Part shown: one piece after another, positions 22,278 through 32,139 of the stretch | Position numbering within the stretch: the first letter of the stretch is position 1 | How the letters are laid out: every line of letters begins with the position of its first letter | Source: Actinokineospora bangkokensis | GTDB taxonomy: Bacteria > Actinomycetota > Actinomycetes > Mycobacteriales > Pseudonocardiaceae | NCBI RefSeq assembly: GCF_001940455.1 | Contig: NZ_MKQR01000001.1 | Span: 1 to 64,000 of the forward strand | DNA: 64,000 nucleotides | Direction of reading: 5' to 3' | Position numbers and translations under genes: made by a program | Notes under the pieces: generated by a model | What the model saw: only the letters and a program-made list of their open reading frames with translations | Database searches by the model: none | Told to the model about the DNA's origin: nothing

Positions 22278-24275
22278 CTACCGGTTCGTGGTGGTCGGGT
22301 CCGGTCCGCCGCCGCCGATCAGCGACTTGCCGATGGTGACGTTGACCGTGTCGTCCTTGGCGATCTTCTCGCCGGGCTGCTGGTCCTGCTCCAGCACCTT
22401 GCCCACCTCGTCGCGGTCGGTGGTCGGGTAGTCCACGGCGTTGAGCGAGCCGGTCCAGCCCAGCTGGCGCAGCGCGGCCTCGGCCTCGGCCCGGGACTTG
22501 CCCTCCAGGTTCGGCATGCTGATCTCGACCTGGTCGCCCTTGGACACGCTCAGCGTCACCGTGGACCCCGGCTTGAGCTTGCCGGACTTGGGCGCCTGGT
22601 CGGTGACCGTGCCCGCGGGCTGGTTGGAGGAGACGTCCTGGCGCTTGGCGGTGAGCCCGGCGCGCTGGAGGTTGGCCGCGGCGGTGTCGTAGTCCTGGCC
22701 CACCAGGTTCGGCACGTCCACCTGCTCCTGGGCCTTGCCGATCACCAGCTTGACCTCGGTGCCCGCGCTCACCGACGTGCCCACCGCCGGGTTCGACGAG
22801 GTGACCTTGCCGACCAGGTCGTCGTCGGTGGTCACCTCCTCCTCGGTCTGCGCCGCCACCGACAGCTTGGCCTGCTTGAGCAGGTCGGTGGCCTCCTGCA
22901 GGGTCTTGCCGGAGACGTCGGGGACGGCGACCTTCTCCGGGCTCACGCCCACCCGCAGGGTGATCCGGTCGCCCTTGCGCACCGCGGCGCCGGTGCTCGG
23001 GTCGGTGCCGATGACCTTGCCGATGCTGTCCGGGCCGCACGGGCCGGGGGCGCCGGTCTCGGTCTGCTGGCAGGGCACGTTCTCCACCACCGGTTGCAGG
23101 CCCAGGTTCGACAGCTGGCTCTGCGCCTCGGCCTGGGACTTGCCCACCACCTCCGGCACGGTGAACGACCCGTCGGCCTGGTCGGCGGAGCTGTCGCTGA
23201 GCAGGTACCAGACGATGCCGATGAGGCCGACGACGATGAGGCTGCACAGCACGATCAGCCACGTCTTGCGCTGCCTGCGCCTGCGCTCCTCCTCCTCGTC
23301 GGCGTAGTCGTCGTAGTCGTACTCGGTGTCCAGCGACTCGGGCCGGTGGCGCCCGCGCATCTCCGGCTGCGGGCGGCCCGCGCCCAGCACGGCGGTGCGG
23401 TCGTCGTCGGTCATCACCATCGGCGCCGCCGGGCGCTGGCCGGAGAGCACCCGGACGATGTCGGTGCGCATCTCGGCCGCGGACTGGTAGCGGTTGGCCG
23501 CGCCCTTGGACATCGCCTTGAGCACGATCGCGTCGAGCTGCGGGCTCACCCGGGGGTTGAGCTGCGACGGCGGCCGCGGGTCCTCGCGCACGTGCTGGTA
23601 GGCCACCGCGACCGGGCTGTCGCCGGTGAACGGCGGCTCCCCGGTCAGCAGCTCGAACAGCACGCAGCCGGTGGCGTAGACGTCCGAGCGGGCGTCGACG
23701 GACTCGCCGCGGGCCTGCTCGGGGGACAGGTACTGGGCGGTGCCGATGACCGCGGCGGTCTGGGTCACCGCGACCTGGCCGTCGGCCACCGCGCGGGCGA
23801 TGCCGAAGTCCATCACCTTGACCGCGCCGGTCTTGGTGATCATGACGTTGGCGGGCTTGACGTCGCGGTGCACGATCCCGTGCCGGTGCGAGAAGTCCAG
23901 CGCCGCGCACACGTCGGCCATGATCTCCATCGCGCGCTGGCCGGGCAGCGGGCCCTCGGTCTTGACGATGTCGCGCAGCGTCCGGCCGTCGACGTACTCC
24001 ATGACGATGTAGGGCAGCGGCCCGGAGTCGATGCGCGTCTCGCCGGTGTCGTACACGGCCACGATCGCCGGGTGGTTCAGCGCGGCGGCGTTCTGCGCCT
24101 CGCGCCGGAACCGCTCCTGGAACTGCGGGTCGCGGGCCAGGTCGGCGCGCAGCACCTTCACCGCGACCTCGCGGCCGAGGCGGACGTCGCGGCCGAGGTG
24201 GACCTCCGACATGCCGCCGTAGCCGATCGCGTCGCCGATCTCGTAGCGGTTGGAGAGCAGTCGCGGTGTGGTCAT
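22278..24275 (-). CDS. pknB: Serine/threonine protein kinase PknB with PASTA repeats
   Basis: A receptor kinase controlling cell-wall growth and division. The 665-residue product has a kinase domain (about 11-275) with glycine loop GYGGMSEV, Lys40, HRDVKPAN and an activation loop VTQTAAVIGTAQYLSPEQ with two candidate autophosphorylation threonines. An acidic juxtamembrane segment follows, then one membrane helix (about 347-369) and four extracellular PASTA domains (from about 385 to 655) that should sense peptidoglycan or lipid II fragments. The first PASTA has two cysteines that could form a disulfide. Last gene of the fhaB-pstP-rodA-pbpA-pknA-pknB operon, 61 bp after pknA. Confidence 0.97.
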   Translation of the reverse strand: MTTPRLLSNRYEIGDAIGYGGMSEVHLGRDVRLGREVAVKVLRADLARDPQFQERFRREAQNAAALNHPAIVAVYDTGETRIDSGPLPYIVMEYVDGRTLRDIVKTEGPLPGQRAMEIMADVCAALDFSHRHGIVHRDVKPANVMITKTGAVKVMDFGIARAVADGQVAVTQTAAVIGTAQYLSPEQARGESVDARSDVYATGCVLFELLTGEPPFTGDSPVAVAYQHVREDPRPPSQLNPRVSPQLDAIVLKAMSKGAANRYQSAAEMRTDIVRVLSGQRPAAPMVMTDDDRTAVLGAGRPQPEMRGRHRPESLDTEYDYDDYADEEEERRRRQRKTWLIVLCSLIVVGLIGIVWYLLSDSSADQADGSFTVPEVVGKSQAEAQSQLSNLGLQPVVENVPCQQTETGAPGPCGPDSIGKVIGTDPSTGAAVRKGDRITLRVGVSPEKVAVPDVSGKTLQEATDLLKQAKLSVAAQTEEEVTTDDDLVGKVTSSNPAVGTSVSAGTEVKLVIGKAQEQVDVPNLVGQDYDTAAANLQRAGLTAKRQDVSSNQPAGTVTDQAPKSGKLKPGSTVTLSVSKGDQVEISMPNLEGKSRAEAEAALRQLGWTGSLNAVDYPTTDRDEVGKVLEQDQQPGEKIAKDDTVNVTIGKSLIGGGGPDPTTTNR

Positions 24276-24336
24276 CGGTGCGTCGTCCCGATCCTCGTCA
24301 AGTCTGGTCCCATCATGGTGGTGCCGAGCGCCGCGC

Positions 24337-25809
24337 TCACCCCGGCGGGCCGTTCTGCTGAGGGTCGCAGATCACCCGCACCGCGGACCTGCGCTCCACC
24401 CAGCCGTTGGGGGTCACGTTGGTCACCACGCAGGTCGACGGGTCTGCCGGGGGCAACTGCTGCTGGCGGGTGACGACCTTGGTCTGCAGGCCGAGCGTGC
24501 CCAGCTGGATCGCGGCCTGGTCGGCGGTGAGCCCCAGGTAGTCCTCCACGTCCACGCGCACCTGGTCGCCGTCCTCGGGGTCGGTGGGGTCCACCGGGGA
24601 GGTGCTGGGCGGCGTCGCGCCGGGGGGCGGCACGGGCGCGCCCGTGGTGCCGGTCGGCTCCGCCCGCTCGGAGCTCGTCGGGGCGCCGCCGCCGACCCGG
24701 CCGTCGTCCTCGCGCTGGTCGTCGCGCAGGATCGCGGGCAGGCCGAAGGCCAGCGCCGCCACCAGCGCCACCGCCAGCACGGCGATGGTGATCCACAGCC
24801 CGGTGCGGCCCTCCCGGTGCTGCTGGTGGCCGGGCACCGGGGTGAACGGCGGCTGCGGGCCGCGCGGCAGCGGCCCGGACACCGGGGCCAGCCCGGGGTG
24901 CGTGCCCGCGGCCGGACCGCGGTGGGCGCCGGAGAGGGCCAGCCCGGACGGCGCGGGCAGCGGCCTGCCCGCGCGCACGGCGGCCACCGCCACGGCGAAC
25001 TCCCCGCCGTTGGCGTAGCGCTGCCGGGGGTCCTTGACCAGCGTCGCCTCGATGAGCGCGCGGGTGCCGGGCGGCACGTCGGCGGGCAGCGGCGGCGGGA
25101 TGTCGCGGATGTGCATCATCGCGACCGTCACCGCGTTCTCGGACAGGAACGGCCGGTGCCCGGTCAGGCACTCGTAGCCGACCACGGCCAGGGAGTACAC
25201 GTCGCTGGCGGGTTCGGCCTCGTGGCCCAGCGCCTGCTCGGGGGCGATGTAGTGCGCGGTGCCCATCACCATGCCGGAGCGGGTCACCGGGGCGGCGTCG
25301 GCGGCCTTGGCGATGCCGAAGTCGGTCAGCTTCACCACCCCCGACGGGGTGATGAGGATGTTGCCCGGCTTGACGTCGCGGTGGACGTACCCGCGCTCGT
25401 GCGCGGCGTTGAGCGCGGCCGCCGACTGCTCCAGCACGTCCAGGGTCCGGTCGGCGGGCAGCCTGCCCTCCTTGGCCAGGATCGCCGCCAGCGGCTCGCC
25501 CTCGACCAGCTCCATCACCAGGTAGGCGGTGTCCTGCGGGCCGTCGACGACGCCCGCGGTCTCGCCGTAGTCGTGCACCGCGGCGATGCCGGGGTGGTTG
25601 ATGGAGGCGGTGGTGCGCGCCTCGGTGCGGAAGCGGTGCAGGAACTCCGCGTCCCCGCACAGCTCCGGCTTGAGCACCTTCACCGCGACCCGCCGGTCCA
25701 ACCGGGTGTCCGCGGCCTCCCACACCTCGCCCATGCCGCCGACCGCGATCCGGCGGGCGAGCCGGTAGCGGTCGGCGAGCAGCTGGCCGGAGGTGAGCAC
25801 GTCAGCCAC
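24337..25809 (-). CDS. pknA: Serine/threonine protein kinase PknA with an extracellular PASTA-like domain
   Basis: A 490-residue kinase predicted to regulate cell shape and division with PknB. The kinase domain (about 15-275) has Gly loop VGGMGEV, Lys44, HRDVKPGN and [12 protein letters not shown] long Pro/Gly linker and one membrane helix (about 343-363) follow. Unlike M. tuberculosis PknA, which has almost no ectodomain, this one has about 125 extracellular residues with a PASTA-like unit ([20 protein letters not shown]) and a Cys pair (STCVV, RVICD). Starts at GTG 25809, overlapping the pbpA stop by 8 bp. Confidence 0.96.
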   Translation of the reverse strand: MADVLTSGQLLADRYRLARRIAVGGMGEVWEAADTRLDRRVAVKVLKPELCGDAEFLHRFRTEARTTASINHPGIAAVHDYGETAGVVDGPQDTAYLVMELVEGEPLAAILAKEGRLPADRTLDVLEQSAAALNAAHERGYVHRDVKPGNILITPSGVVKLTDFGIAKAADAAPVTRSGMVMGTAHYIAPEQALGHEAEPASDVYSLAVVGYECLTGHRPFLSENAVTVAMMHIRDIPPPLPADVPPGTRALIEATLVKDPRQRYANGGEFAVAVAAVRAGRPLPAPSGLALSGAHRGPAAGTHPGLAPVSGPLPRGPQPPFTPVPGHQQHREGRTGLWITIAVLAVALVAALAFGLPAILRDDQREDDGRVGGGAPTSSERAEPTGTTGAPVPPPGATPPSTSPVDPTDPEDGDQVRVDVEDYLGLTADQAAIQLGTLGLQTKVVTRQQQLPPADPSTCVVTNVTPNGWVERRSAVRVICDPQQNGPPG

Positions 25810-27295
25810 CGCCCAGCACGGCGTTGATCGTCGCGCGGCCCACCCCGGCCGAGACCTGCGAGCCGGTCGCCGCCGGGTCGTCGGTCTCCACCACCACGGC
25901 CACCGCGACCTTGGGGTCGTCGGCGGGGGCGAAGGCGACGTACCAGGCGAACGGGGGGGTGTCCTTGGGGGCGTCGCCGGTCTCGGCGGTGCCGGTCTTG
26001 GAGGCGATCTGCACGTCGGCGCGCTTGCCGCCGCCGCGGGTGTTCTTCTCCGACTCCTTCATCATGTCGCGCAGCTGGTCGGCGGTGGAGCGCGAGATGG
26101 GCGAGCCCAGGCTGTCCTCGGAGAAGTCGGAGATCACCGACAGGTCCGGGGCCAGGATCGAGCGCACCAGCTGCGGGCGCATCCGCTCGCCGCCGTTGGC
26201 GATGGTCGCCACGATCTCGGCGTTCTGCATCGGGGTCAGCCGCACGTCGCGCTGGCCGATGCCGGTCTGGTAGATCGCCAGCGGGTCGGGCAGCGCCATG
26301 CAGTCGTCGTCGGGGGAGCGCGGGCCGATGCAGGAGCGCACCACCGGGGTGGGCACGGTCAGGTCGCTGTCGCCGATGCCGTAGGCGGCGGCCTGGTCGA
26401 TGAGCTTGTCGTCGCCGAGGTCCTTGGCCAGCTGGGCGAAGGAGGTGTTGCACGACAGCGCGATCGCGGTGGTCATGGTGACGGTGGTGGAGCTGCCGCC
26501 GCAGGTGCCGCGCGAGTAGTTGCGCAGCTCCGAGCCGCCCACCTTGATGCTGGCGGTGGCGGTCAGCGGCGAGTCCTTGGTCTGCCCGTCCTCCAGCGCC
26601 GCCGAGGCCACCAGCAGCTTGAACGTCGAGCCGGGCGGGTAGGTCTCGGCCACCGCCCGGTTGAGCATGGGCTTGTTGGCGTCGGCGTCGTAGGCCGCCC
26701 AGGCCTTGCCCTGCACGTCGCCGTCGTGCGCGGCGAGCGGGTTGGGGTCGTAGGAGGGGGTGGACACCATGGCCAGGATGGCGCCGGTCTTGGGCTCCAG
26801 GGCCACCACCGCGCCGCGGTAGTTCGCCTGGGTCATCGCCTCGTAGGCCGCCGCCTGCGCCGCCGGGTTGATGGTGATCTCGACGTTGCCGCCGCGCGGG
26901 TCCCGGCCGGTGATCAGGTCCGACAGGCGGCGGACGAAGAGCCGGTCGTCGGAGCCGTTGAAGATCTCGTCCTCGGCGCGCTCGAGGCCGGTGGCGCCGT
27001 AGCGGGTCGAGTAGAACCCGGTGACCGGGGCGTAGAGCGGGCCGTTGGTGTACTGGCGCAGGTAGCGCAGCCGGTCGTTGGTCGGCTGGACGGTGGCCAC
27101 CAGCTGCACGTCGTTGCCCGCCCGGACGAGGATCTTGCCGCGCTCGCGGGCGTACTCCTCCAGGATGATCCGGTTGTTCTTCGGGTTCTGCCGGTAGTCG
27201 TCGGCCTTGAAGATCTGGATGTAGGTGGCGTTGGCCAGCAGCAGGATGACCATGCCGAGCATGGCCAGGCCGACGCGGCGCAGCGGGGTGTTCAC
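25802..27295 (-). CDS. pbpA: Penicillin-binding protein PbpA (class B transpeptidase)
   Basis: A 497-residue class B PBP that cross-links peptidoglycan; in mycobacteria PBPA is a PknB substrate needed for division. One N-terminal membrane anchor ([20 protein letters not shown]), a dimerisation domain, and a transpeptidase domain with Ser223 in STFK, SCN at 281-283 and KTG at 433-435. The short form, lacking PASTA domains, fits the PbpA family. GTG 27295 overlaps the rodA stop (GTGA), so it is translationally coupled to its SEDS partner. Confidence 0.95.
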   Translation of the reverse strand: MNTPLRRVGLAMLGMVILLLANATYIQIFKADDYRQNPKNNRIILEEYARERGKILVRAGNDVQLVATVQPTNDRLRYLRQYTNGPLYAPVTGFYSTRYGATGLERAEDEIFNGSDDRLFVRRLSDLITGRDPRGGNVEITINPAAQAAAYEAMTQANYRGAVVALEPKTGAILAMVSTPSYDPNPLAAHDGDVQGKAWAAYDADANKPMLNRAVAETYPPGSTFKLLVASAALEDGQTKDSPLTATASIKVGGSELRNYSRGTCGGSSTTVTMTTAIALSCNTSFAQLAKDLGDDKLIDQAAAYGIGDSDLTVPTPVVRSCIGPRSPDDDCMALPDPLAIYQTGIGQRDVRLTPMQNAEIVATIANGGERMRPQLVRSILAPDLSVISDFSEDSLGSPISRSTADQLRDMMKESEKNTRGGGKRADVQIASKTGTAETGDAPKDTPPFAWYVAFAPADDPKVAVAVVVETDDPAATGSQVSAGVGRATINAVLGGG

Positions 27296-28764
27296 GTCGG
27301 CCGCTCCACCATGACGGTGTGCGCCTCGGCGATGGGCGCCTGCGGGACCGGGCGGGGCCGCGACCCGCTCTGCGGGCGGCGGGCGGCGTCGGAGATGCGG
27401 AGCAGGAGTGCCACCAGGATGTAGTTCGCGAGCAGGGACGAGCCGCCGTAGGACAGGAACGGCGCGGTGATGCCGGTCATCGGGATCAGCTTGGTGACCC
27501 CGCCGACGACCACGAACACCTGCATGATCAGCAGGAACGACAGGCCGCCGCCGAGCAGCTTGCCGAAGGTGTCGCGCACCGCCAGCGCCGAGCGCATGCC
27601 GCGCAGCGCGAGCACGGTGTAGATCAGCAGCAGCGAGGCCAGGCCGATGAAGCCCAGCTCCTCACCGATCGCCGCGACGATGAAGTCGGTGTTGGCCAGC
27701 GGCACCAGGTCCGGGCGGCCCGCGCCGAGGCCGGTGCCGCCGACGCCGCCGGTGCCCAGGCCGAACAGCGCCTGCGCGATCTGGTAGCCGCCGCCCGCGT
27801 CGTCGTAGGTGGCCAGCGGGTCCAGCCAGTTCGCCACGCGCTGCTGGACGTGGGTGAACAGCTGGTAGGCCACCAGGGCGCCGCCGACGAACAGGCTCAC
27901 CCCGATGCCCACCCACACGCCGCGCTCGGTGGCGACGTAGAGCATCACCAGGATCGTGCCGTAGAACAGCAGCGAGGTGCCCAGGTCCTTCTGGAAGACC
28001 AGGACGCCCAGCGACATGGCCCAGGCGAACAGCACCGGGCCCAGGTCGCGGGCGCGCGGCAGGTCCACCCCGAGCACCCGCCTGCCCGCGGACATGAACA
28101 GGTCGCGCTTGGAGACCAGGAACGCCGCGAAGAACACCAGCAGCAGGACCTTGGAGAACTCGCCGGGCTGGATGGAGAACGGCCCGATCCGCAGCCAGAT
28201 CTTCGCGCCGTTGATCGTGGGGGCGATGATGCCGGGCAGCAGCGCGGGCAGCGCCAGCAGCACCAGGCCCGCCACGCCGAAGGTGTAGTAGTACTTCGTC
28301 AGCGTGCGGTGGTCCTTGATCACCACGAGCACGGCGAGCAGCAGGGCCAGGGCGACCGCGGTCCACAGGATCTGCTTGGGGACGTCGTTGTTGAACTCCC
28401 GGCCCGCGCGCAGCGCCCGCTCGCTCAGCGCCAGGTCGATGCGGTAGATGACCACCAGGCCCAGCCCGTTGAGCAGCGCCACGCAGGGCAGGATCAGCGG
28501 GTCGGCGTAGGGGGCGAACTTGCGCACGGCCACGTGCGCGACGCCGAACAGCGCCAGGTAGGCCAGGCCGTACCAGACGATGCGGAAGGTGAGCGTCTGC
28601 TCCTGGTTGGCCTCGACCAGCACCAGCGCGCTGGTGACGATGAGCGCGGCGAAGCCGAGCAGCCACAGCTCGGTGCCGCGCCGCGTCGGCGTGCCGCCCT
28701 CGGGGGTCGACCCGGTGCGCCCGGCCGCCGGACCACCCACCGCGCCCTGGACCGGTGCGCCCAT
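27292..28764 (-). CDS. rodA: SEDS family peptidoglycan polymerase (RodA/FtsW type)
   Basis: A 490-residue polytopic membrane protein with about 12 hydrophobic segments, predicted to polymerise lipid II glycan strands together with the adjacent class B PBP. SEDS signatures include KIWLRIGPFSIQPGEFSK, the FQKDLGTSLLFYGTI helix, NTDFIVAAIGEELGF and FLSYGGSSLLANY near the C-terminus. Pro/Gly-rich cytoplasmic ends are present. It lies 1 bp after pstP and overlaps pbpA by 4 bp. Confidence 0.95.
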   Translation of the reverse strand: MGAPVQGAVGGPAAGRTGSTPEGGTPTRRGTELWLLGFAALIVTSALVLVEANQEQTLTFRIVWYGLAYLALFGVAHVAVRKFAPYADPLILPCVALLNGLGLVVIYRIDLALSERALRAGREFNNDVPKQILWTAVALALLLAVLVVIKDHRTLTKYYYTFGVAGLVLLALPALLPGIIAPTINGAKIWLRIGPFSIQPGEFSKVLLLVFFAAFLVSKRDLFMSAGRRVLGVDLPRARDLGPVLFAWAMSLGVLVFQKDLGTSLLFYGTILVMLYVATERGVWVGIGVSLFVGGALVAYQLFTHVQQRVANWLDPLATYDDAGGGYQIAQALFGLGTGGVGGTGLGAGRPDLVPLANTDFIVAAIGEELGFIGLASLLLIYTVLALRGMRSALAVRDTFGKLLGGGLSFLLIMQVFVVVGGVTKLIPMTGITAPFLSYGGSSLLANYILVALLLRISDAARRPQSGSRPRPVPQAPIAEAHTVMVERPT

Positions 28765-28765
28765 G

Positions 28766-30187
28766 TCAGCCGCCGCCCTTGTCCGTGTCGCGCGGGGTGC
28801 GGCAGTCCGCGGACTGCGCGGCGCTCGTCGACGGGGTGGCGGTGGTCGTGGTCAGCGCCGGGGTCGTGGTCGGCGGCGCCGGGGTGGTGGTCGGGGTGGC
28901 CTGGCCGACGCCCGGCGGCAGGCCGGGGGCCTCGGTGGCCGACTGGTCCGGCTCGTCGCACAGCGGCAGCCGGTTGGTGCGCAGCTGCTTGAGCTTGTCC
29001 CTGGCGTCGTCGATGCTGGTGGCGACGTTGCGCCCGGAGCGGACGACGTCCTGCCCGATGGAGTTCAGGTCGTCGACGTAGAGCTTCTCGCACGGGGTCG
29101 AGTCGGTCGGCCCGCAGCTGCCCTGCACCTGGCTGTTGAGCGACAGGCCCAGCACCGAGCCCTGGATGCCCTGGAAGATCGCGACCTCGCCGCCGGTGCC
29201 CTCGCCGATGAAGTACTGCGAGTTCACCCAGTAGCGCACGCCGACCGCGCCCGCGCCGAGCAGCAGCACCAGCAGCAGCGCGAACAGCAGGGCGCGCACG
29301 CGCTTGCGCCTGCGCACCGACGGGTCCGGGGGCTCGGGCTGCGCCTGCGGCCTGGGCACCGGGCGGGGGGCGGTGATCGCCCCGGCGCGCGAGGCCGGGG
29401 AGTCCGGCGGCGGCACCTCGTCCTGGCCGTTGCCCGCCGCGCCGCCCACGATCCGGTGGTTGTCGCCGTAGTCGACGTCGACCACGTCCGCGACGATCAC
29501 GGTCACGTTGTCCGGGCCGCCGGACTTCAGCGCCAGCTCGATCATCCGGTCCGCGCACTCCTGCGGGTCCGGGATGCGGATGGCCTCGGCCAGCGTCTCG
29601 TGGCTGACCGGGCCGGACAGCCCGTCCGAGCACAGCAGGTACCGGTCGCCGGGGCGGGCCTCGCGGACGGTCAGCGTCGGCTCCACCTCGTGCCCGGTCA
29701 GCGCCTTGAGCAGCAGCGACCGCTGCGGGTGGGTGGCCGCCTCGTCCTCGGTGATCCGGCCCTCGTCGATCAGCGACTGCACGAAGGTGTCGTCGTGGGT
29801 GATCTGGGTGAACTGCTCGTCGCGGCTGAGGTAGATCCGCGAGTCGCCGACGTGCACCAGGCCGATGCGGCTGCCCGCGAACAGGATCGCCGACAGCGTC
29901 GTGCCCATGCCGTCGAGGTCCGGGTCGTTGGCGACCAGCTCCGCGATCGCGCCGTTGCCCGCCGTGGTGGCCTCGCGCAGCTGGCCGAGCAGGTCGTCGC
30001 CGGGTTCGTCGTCGTCGAGCGGGGCCAGGGCGGCGATGACGACCTTGGAGGCCACCTCACCGGCCACGTGGCCGCCCATGCCGTCGGCGAGGGAGAGCAG
30101 GCGGGGGCCCGCGTACACGGAATCCTGGTTGTTCGAGCGCACCAGGCCCCGGTCGCTGCGGGCCGCGTAACGAAGAACAAGGGTCAT
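28766..30187 (-). CDS. pstP: PP2C-family Ser/Thr phosphatase PstP
   Basis: A membrane-anchored phosphatase that reverses PknA/PknB phosphorylation. The 473-residue product has the PP2C catalytic domain (about 1-235) with metal-binding motifs RSNNQDS, ADGMGGH, GDSR, CSDGLSG and GPDNVTV, a Pro-rich cytoplasmic linker, one membrane helix (LLFALLLVLLLGAGAVGV, about 297-315) and an extracellular domain with conserved cysteines and a Thr/Pro-rich tail. Its start overlaps the end of fhaB (ATGA). Confidence 0.96.
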   Translation of the reverse strand: MTLVLRYAARSDRGLVRSNNQDSVYAGPRLLSLADGMGGHVAGEVASKVVIAALAPLDDDEPGDDLLGQLREATTAGNGAIAELVANDPDLDGMGTTLSAILFAGSRIGLVHVGDSRIYLSRDEQFTQITHDDTFVQSLIDEGRITEDEAATHPQRSLLLKALTGHEVEPTLTVREARPGDRYLLCSDGLSGPVSHETLAEAIRIPDPQECADRMIELALKSGGPDNVTVIVADVVDVDYGDNHRIVGGAAGNGQDEVPPPDSPASRAGAITAPRPVPRPQAQPEPPDPSVRRRKRVRALLFALLLVLLLGAGAVGVRYWVNSQYFIGEGTGGEVAIFQGIQGSVLGLSLNSQVQGSCGPTDSTPCEKLYVDDLNSIGQDVVRSGRNVATSIDDARDKLKQLRTNRLPLCDEPDQSATEAPGLPPGVGQATPTTTPAPPTTTPALTTTTATPSTSAAQSADCRTPRDTDKGGG

Positions 30188-30642
30188 GAGCGCAGCTCGA
30201 TCACCGTCTTGCCGATGCGGATCGGGACACCTAGCGGCACCCGGAGGGGTTGGGTGACCTTAGCCCGGTCCAGGTAGGTGCCGTTCGTCGAGCCCAGATC
30301 TTCCACGTACCAGTCCGTTCCGCGCAGCGACAGCCGGGCGTGCCGGGTCGAGGCGTAGTCGTCGTCGAGCACCAGCGTCGAGTCGTCGGCGCGGCCCATC
30401 AGGATGGGCCTGCCGTCGAGGTTGATCCGCGTCCCCTGCAGCGCGCCGTGGGTCACCACCAGCTGCCGCGGCGCCTTGCCCCGGACCTTCTTCTCGGTCG
30501 ACCTGCGGAACCCGGGCACCGCCACGCGGAGCCCGGACGCGGCGTAGAGGTCCGAGCGGACCACCCGCAGGGCGGCGAGCACGAACAGCCAGAGCAGGGC
30601 CAGGAAGCCCGCTCTGGTCAGCTGCATGACCAACTCTGGCAC
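30184..30642 (-). CDS. fhaB: FHA domain protein FhaB (FipA)
   Basis: A 152-residue protein with an N-terminal membrane segment (FLALLWLFVLAALRVV) and a C-terminal forkhead-associated domain (about 60-152) with the phosphothreonine-binding residues in MGRADDS, STRHARL and [10 protein letters not shown]. In mycobacteria FhaB/FipA links FtsZ and FtsQ and is phosphorylated by PknA. First gene of the six-gene signalling/wall operon; its promoter should lie in the 181-bp gap before fhaA's end (30643-30823), where no convincing -10/-35 pair is seen. Confidence 0.94.
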   Translation of the reverse strand: MPELVMQLTRAGFLALLWLFVLAALRVVRSDLYAASGLRVAVPGFRRSTEKKVRGKAPRQLVVTHGALQGTRINLDGRPILMGRADDSTLVLDDDYASTRHARLSLRGTDWYVEDLGSTNGTYLDRAKVTQPLRVPLGVPIRIGKTVIELRS

Positions 30643-30779
30643 TGGTAGTCGCCGCTCCCGCTTCTTCCCTCAACCGGTCGGGACCGCCCCCCGGGCAGGG
30701 GGGCCATGACCCGACACGAGGACTGCCCGGTGCCGTGCCCGGACAGCCCTCATATCCTCCGACAGCTTGCAGGACGCCC

Positions 30780-30820
30780 GGCGCCCCGCCCGCGTTGCCC
30801 GCCCCCTCCGGGCGGGCGCC
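30780..30820 (-). terminator. Possible terminator of fhaA
   Basis: GGCGCCCCGCCCG and CGGGCGGGCGCC can pair with one bulged C just after the fhaA stop; no T tract. Confidence 0.4.
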
Positions 30821-30823
30821 GCG

Positions 30824-31996
30824 TCACCCCTGGGTGCGGAACACCAGCGACGAGTGGCCGATGCGCACCACGTCGCCGTCGGCCAGCTGCCAGGTCTGCA
30901 CCGGGGTCCCGTTCACGGTGGTCCCGTTCGTCGAGCCCAGGTCGGCCAGGGTGGCGCTCTGCCCGTCCCAGGTGATCTCCAGGTGCCTGCGCGACACCCC
31001 GGTGTCGGGGAGGCGGAAGTCGGCGTCCTGGCCGCGGCCGACCACGTTCCCGCCCTGCTTGAGCGAGTAGTTGCGGTTGGAGCCGTCGTCGAGCTGCAGG
31101 CTCGCGGAGAGCTGGCGCTGGGTCTGCACCGCGGGCGGGGCGTAGCCGCCCTGCTGGCCGTAGGGGTCCTGGCCGTAGCCCTGCTGCTGCTGGCCATAGC
31201 CGCCCTGGTCGTAGCCGCCCTGCTGGCCGTAACCCTGGTTGTAGCCCTGGTCGTAGCCGGGCTGCTGGCCGTAGCCCTGCTGGTCGTAGCCACCCTGCTG
31301 CTGGCCGTAGCCCTGGTTGTAGCCCTGGTCGTAACCCTGCTGGCCGTAGCCCTGCTGCTGGTCGTACCCGCCCTGCTGGCCGTAGCCCTGCTGCTGGCCG
31401 TAGCCCTGCTGGTCGTATCCGCCCTGCTGCTGGCCGTAGCCCTGCTGGCCGTAGTTGGGGTCGTTGCCGTACTGCCCTTGGCCGTACCCGTACTGCTGTC
31501 CGTAGGGGTCGCCCTCGGGGGCTTGTCCGTAGCCGGGCTGCTGGCTCATGGATCGGTCTCCTGCGTTGCGGGGTTGTGCCGGCCGTCGGCCTGCCTGGTC
31601 ACCTGCACCCACGGGGTGGGCCTTCACGTCGGGGTCGACGGACGAGCGGGTTCGGAACTGTCCGGTGTGCAGCGCGTCCGAGCGCTCCAAGGAGACTACG
31701 ACGTCGCCGTAGGTGTCCCAGCCGTGCTCCTGGAGGTGCTCGGCCACGCTCTCGGCGAGCAGCACTTGCATGCGGGAGTCGGCCGAGAGGTTGCCGTGGT
31801 CGGTCGGCCCCAGCTGCACCACGTAGTGGTTCGGCGCCAGCAACCGCCCGCCCGCCAACTCCTGGACCTTGTCCTCGCCCTCGCGCTGCAGCGCCGCGGC
31901 CACCTCCTGGGGCACCACGCTGCCACCGAAGACGCGCGCGAACGAGTTGTCCACGAGGTTCTCCAGCTTGCGGTTCAACCGCTGCCCGATGCCCAT
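30824..31996 (-). CDS. fhaA: FHA domain-containing protein FhaA (DUF3662 and FHA)
   Basis: A 390-residue phosphothreonine-reading adaptor; the mycobacterial homologue binds phosphorylated MviN/FhaA partners and restrains peptidoglycan synthesis. Residues 1-120 form the DUF3662 domain ([25 protein letters not shown] start). A Tyr/Gly/Gln-rich repeat linker spans about 153-290. The C-terminal FHA domain has [17 protein letters not shown] and [15 protein letters not shown] 31996 is chosen because GGGAGGGAGG lies just upstream and the family begins there; the open frame extends further but is not needed. A second candidate start lies at Met150 (see 31547). Separate from the fhaB operon by 181 bp, on the same strand. 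Confidence 0.94.
   Translation of the reverse strand: MGIGQRLNRKLENLVDNSFARVFGGSVVPQEVAAALQREGEDKVQELAGGRLLAPNHYVVQLGPTDHGNLSADSRMQVLLAESVAEHLQEHGWDTYGDVVVSLERSDALHTGQFRTRSSVDPDVKAHPVGAGDQAGRRPAQPRNAGDRSMSQQPGYGQAPEGDPYGQQYGYGQGQYGNDPNYGQQGYGQQQGGYDQQGYGQQQGYGQQGGYDQQQGYGQQGYDQGYNQGYGQQQGGYDQQGYGQQPGYDQGYNQGYGQQGGYDQGGYGQQQQGYGQDPYGQQGGYAPPAVQTQRQLSASLQLDDGSNRNYSLKQGGNVVGRGQDADFRLPDTGVSRRHLEITWDGQSATLADLGSTNGTTVNGTPVQTWQLADGDVVRIGHSSLVFRTQG
31136..31540 (-). repeat. YGQQ/YDQ-coding tandem repeat within fhaA
   Basis: About 400 bp of degenerate 12-24-bp units encode runs such as [11 protein letters not shown] and [12 protein letters not shown]. Protein composition is nearly only Tyr, Gly, Gln, Asp and Asn, resembling disordered, phase-separating linkers. 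The repeat could vary in length between strains. Confidence 0.85.
31547..31567 (-). promoter_or_regulatory. Possible internal ribosome binding site and start in fhaA
   Basis: On the minus strand AGGAG is followed by 8 nt (ACCGATCC) and an in-frame ATG (31547-31549) encoding MSQQPGYG, Met150 of FhaA. Initiation here would give a 241-residue protein with only the YGQ repeat and the FHA domain. Confidence 0.45.
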
Positions 31997-32076
31997 GGAC
32001 CCTCCCTCCCGTGCGTGCTCCTGCCTCGATCGTATCCGGGTGCGCCATCCCCGACACGGGGATGTGCGAACCCCGG

Positions 32077-32118
32077 TGCAGACCCCCTCCGCGACCGTGC
32101 TACTGTTCTCCTCGTTCC
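32077..32118 (+). promoter_or_regulatory. tRNA-Leu promoter
   Basis: TACTGT at 32101-32106 is the -10 element, with a weak TGCAGA 18 bp upstream. The next 12 nt, TCTCCTCGTTCC (32107-32118), are identical to those after the -10 of the tRNA-Ile promoter. Confidence 0.55.
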
Positions 32119-32139
32119 CCACGGGGGACACCACCACTC

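Noticed and set aside
30293-30310. TTCCACGTACCAG as a third parS
   Set aside because: Only one half matches; the second arm is not GTGGAAC.
31136-31540. CRISPR-like regularly repeated DNA
   Set aside because: The repeat is in frame, has no unique spacers and encodes the FhaA linker.
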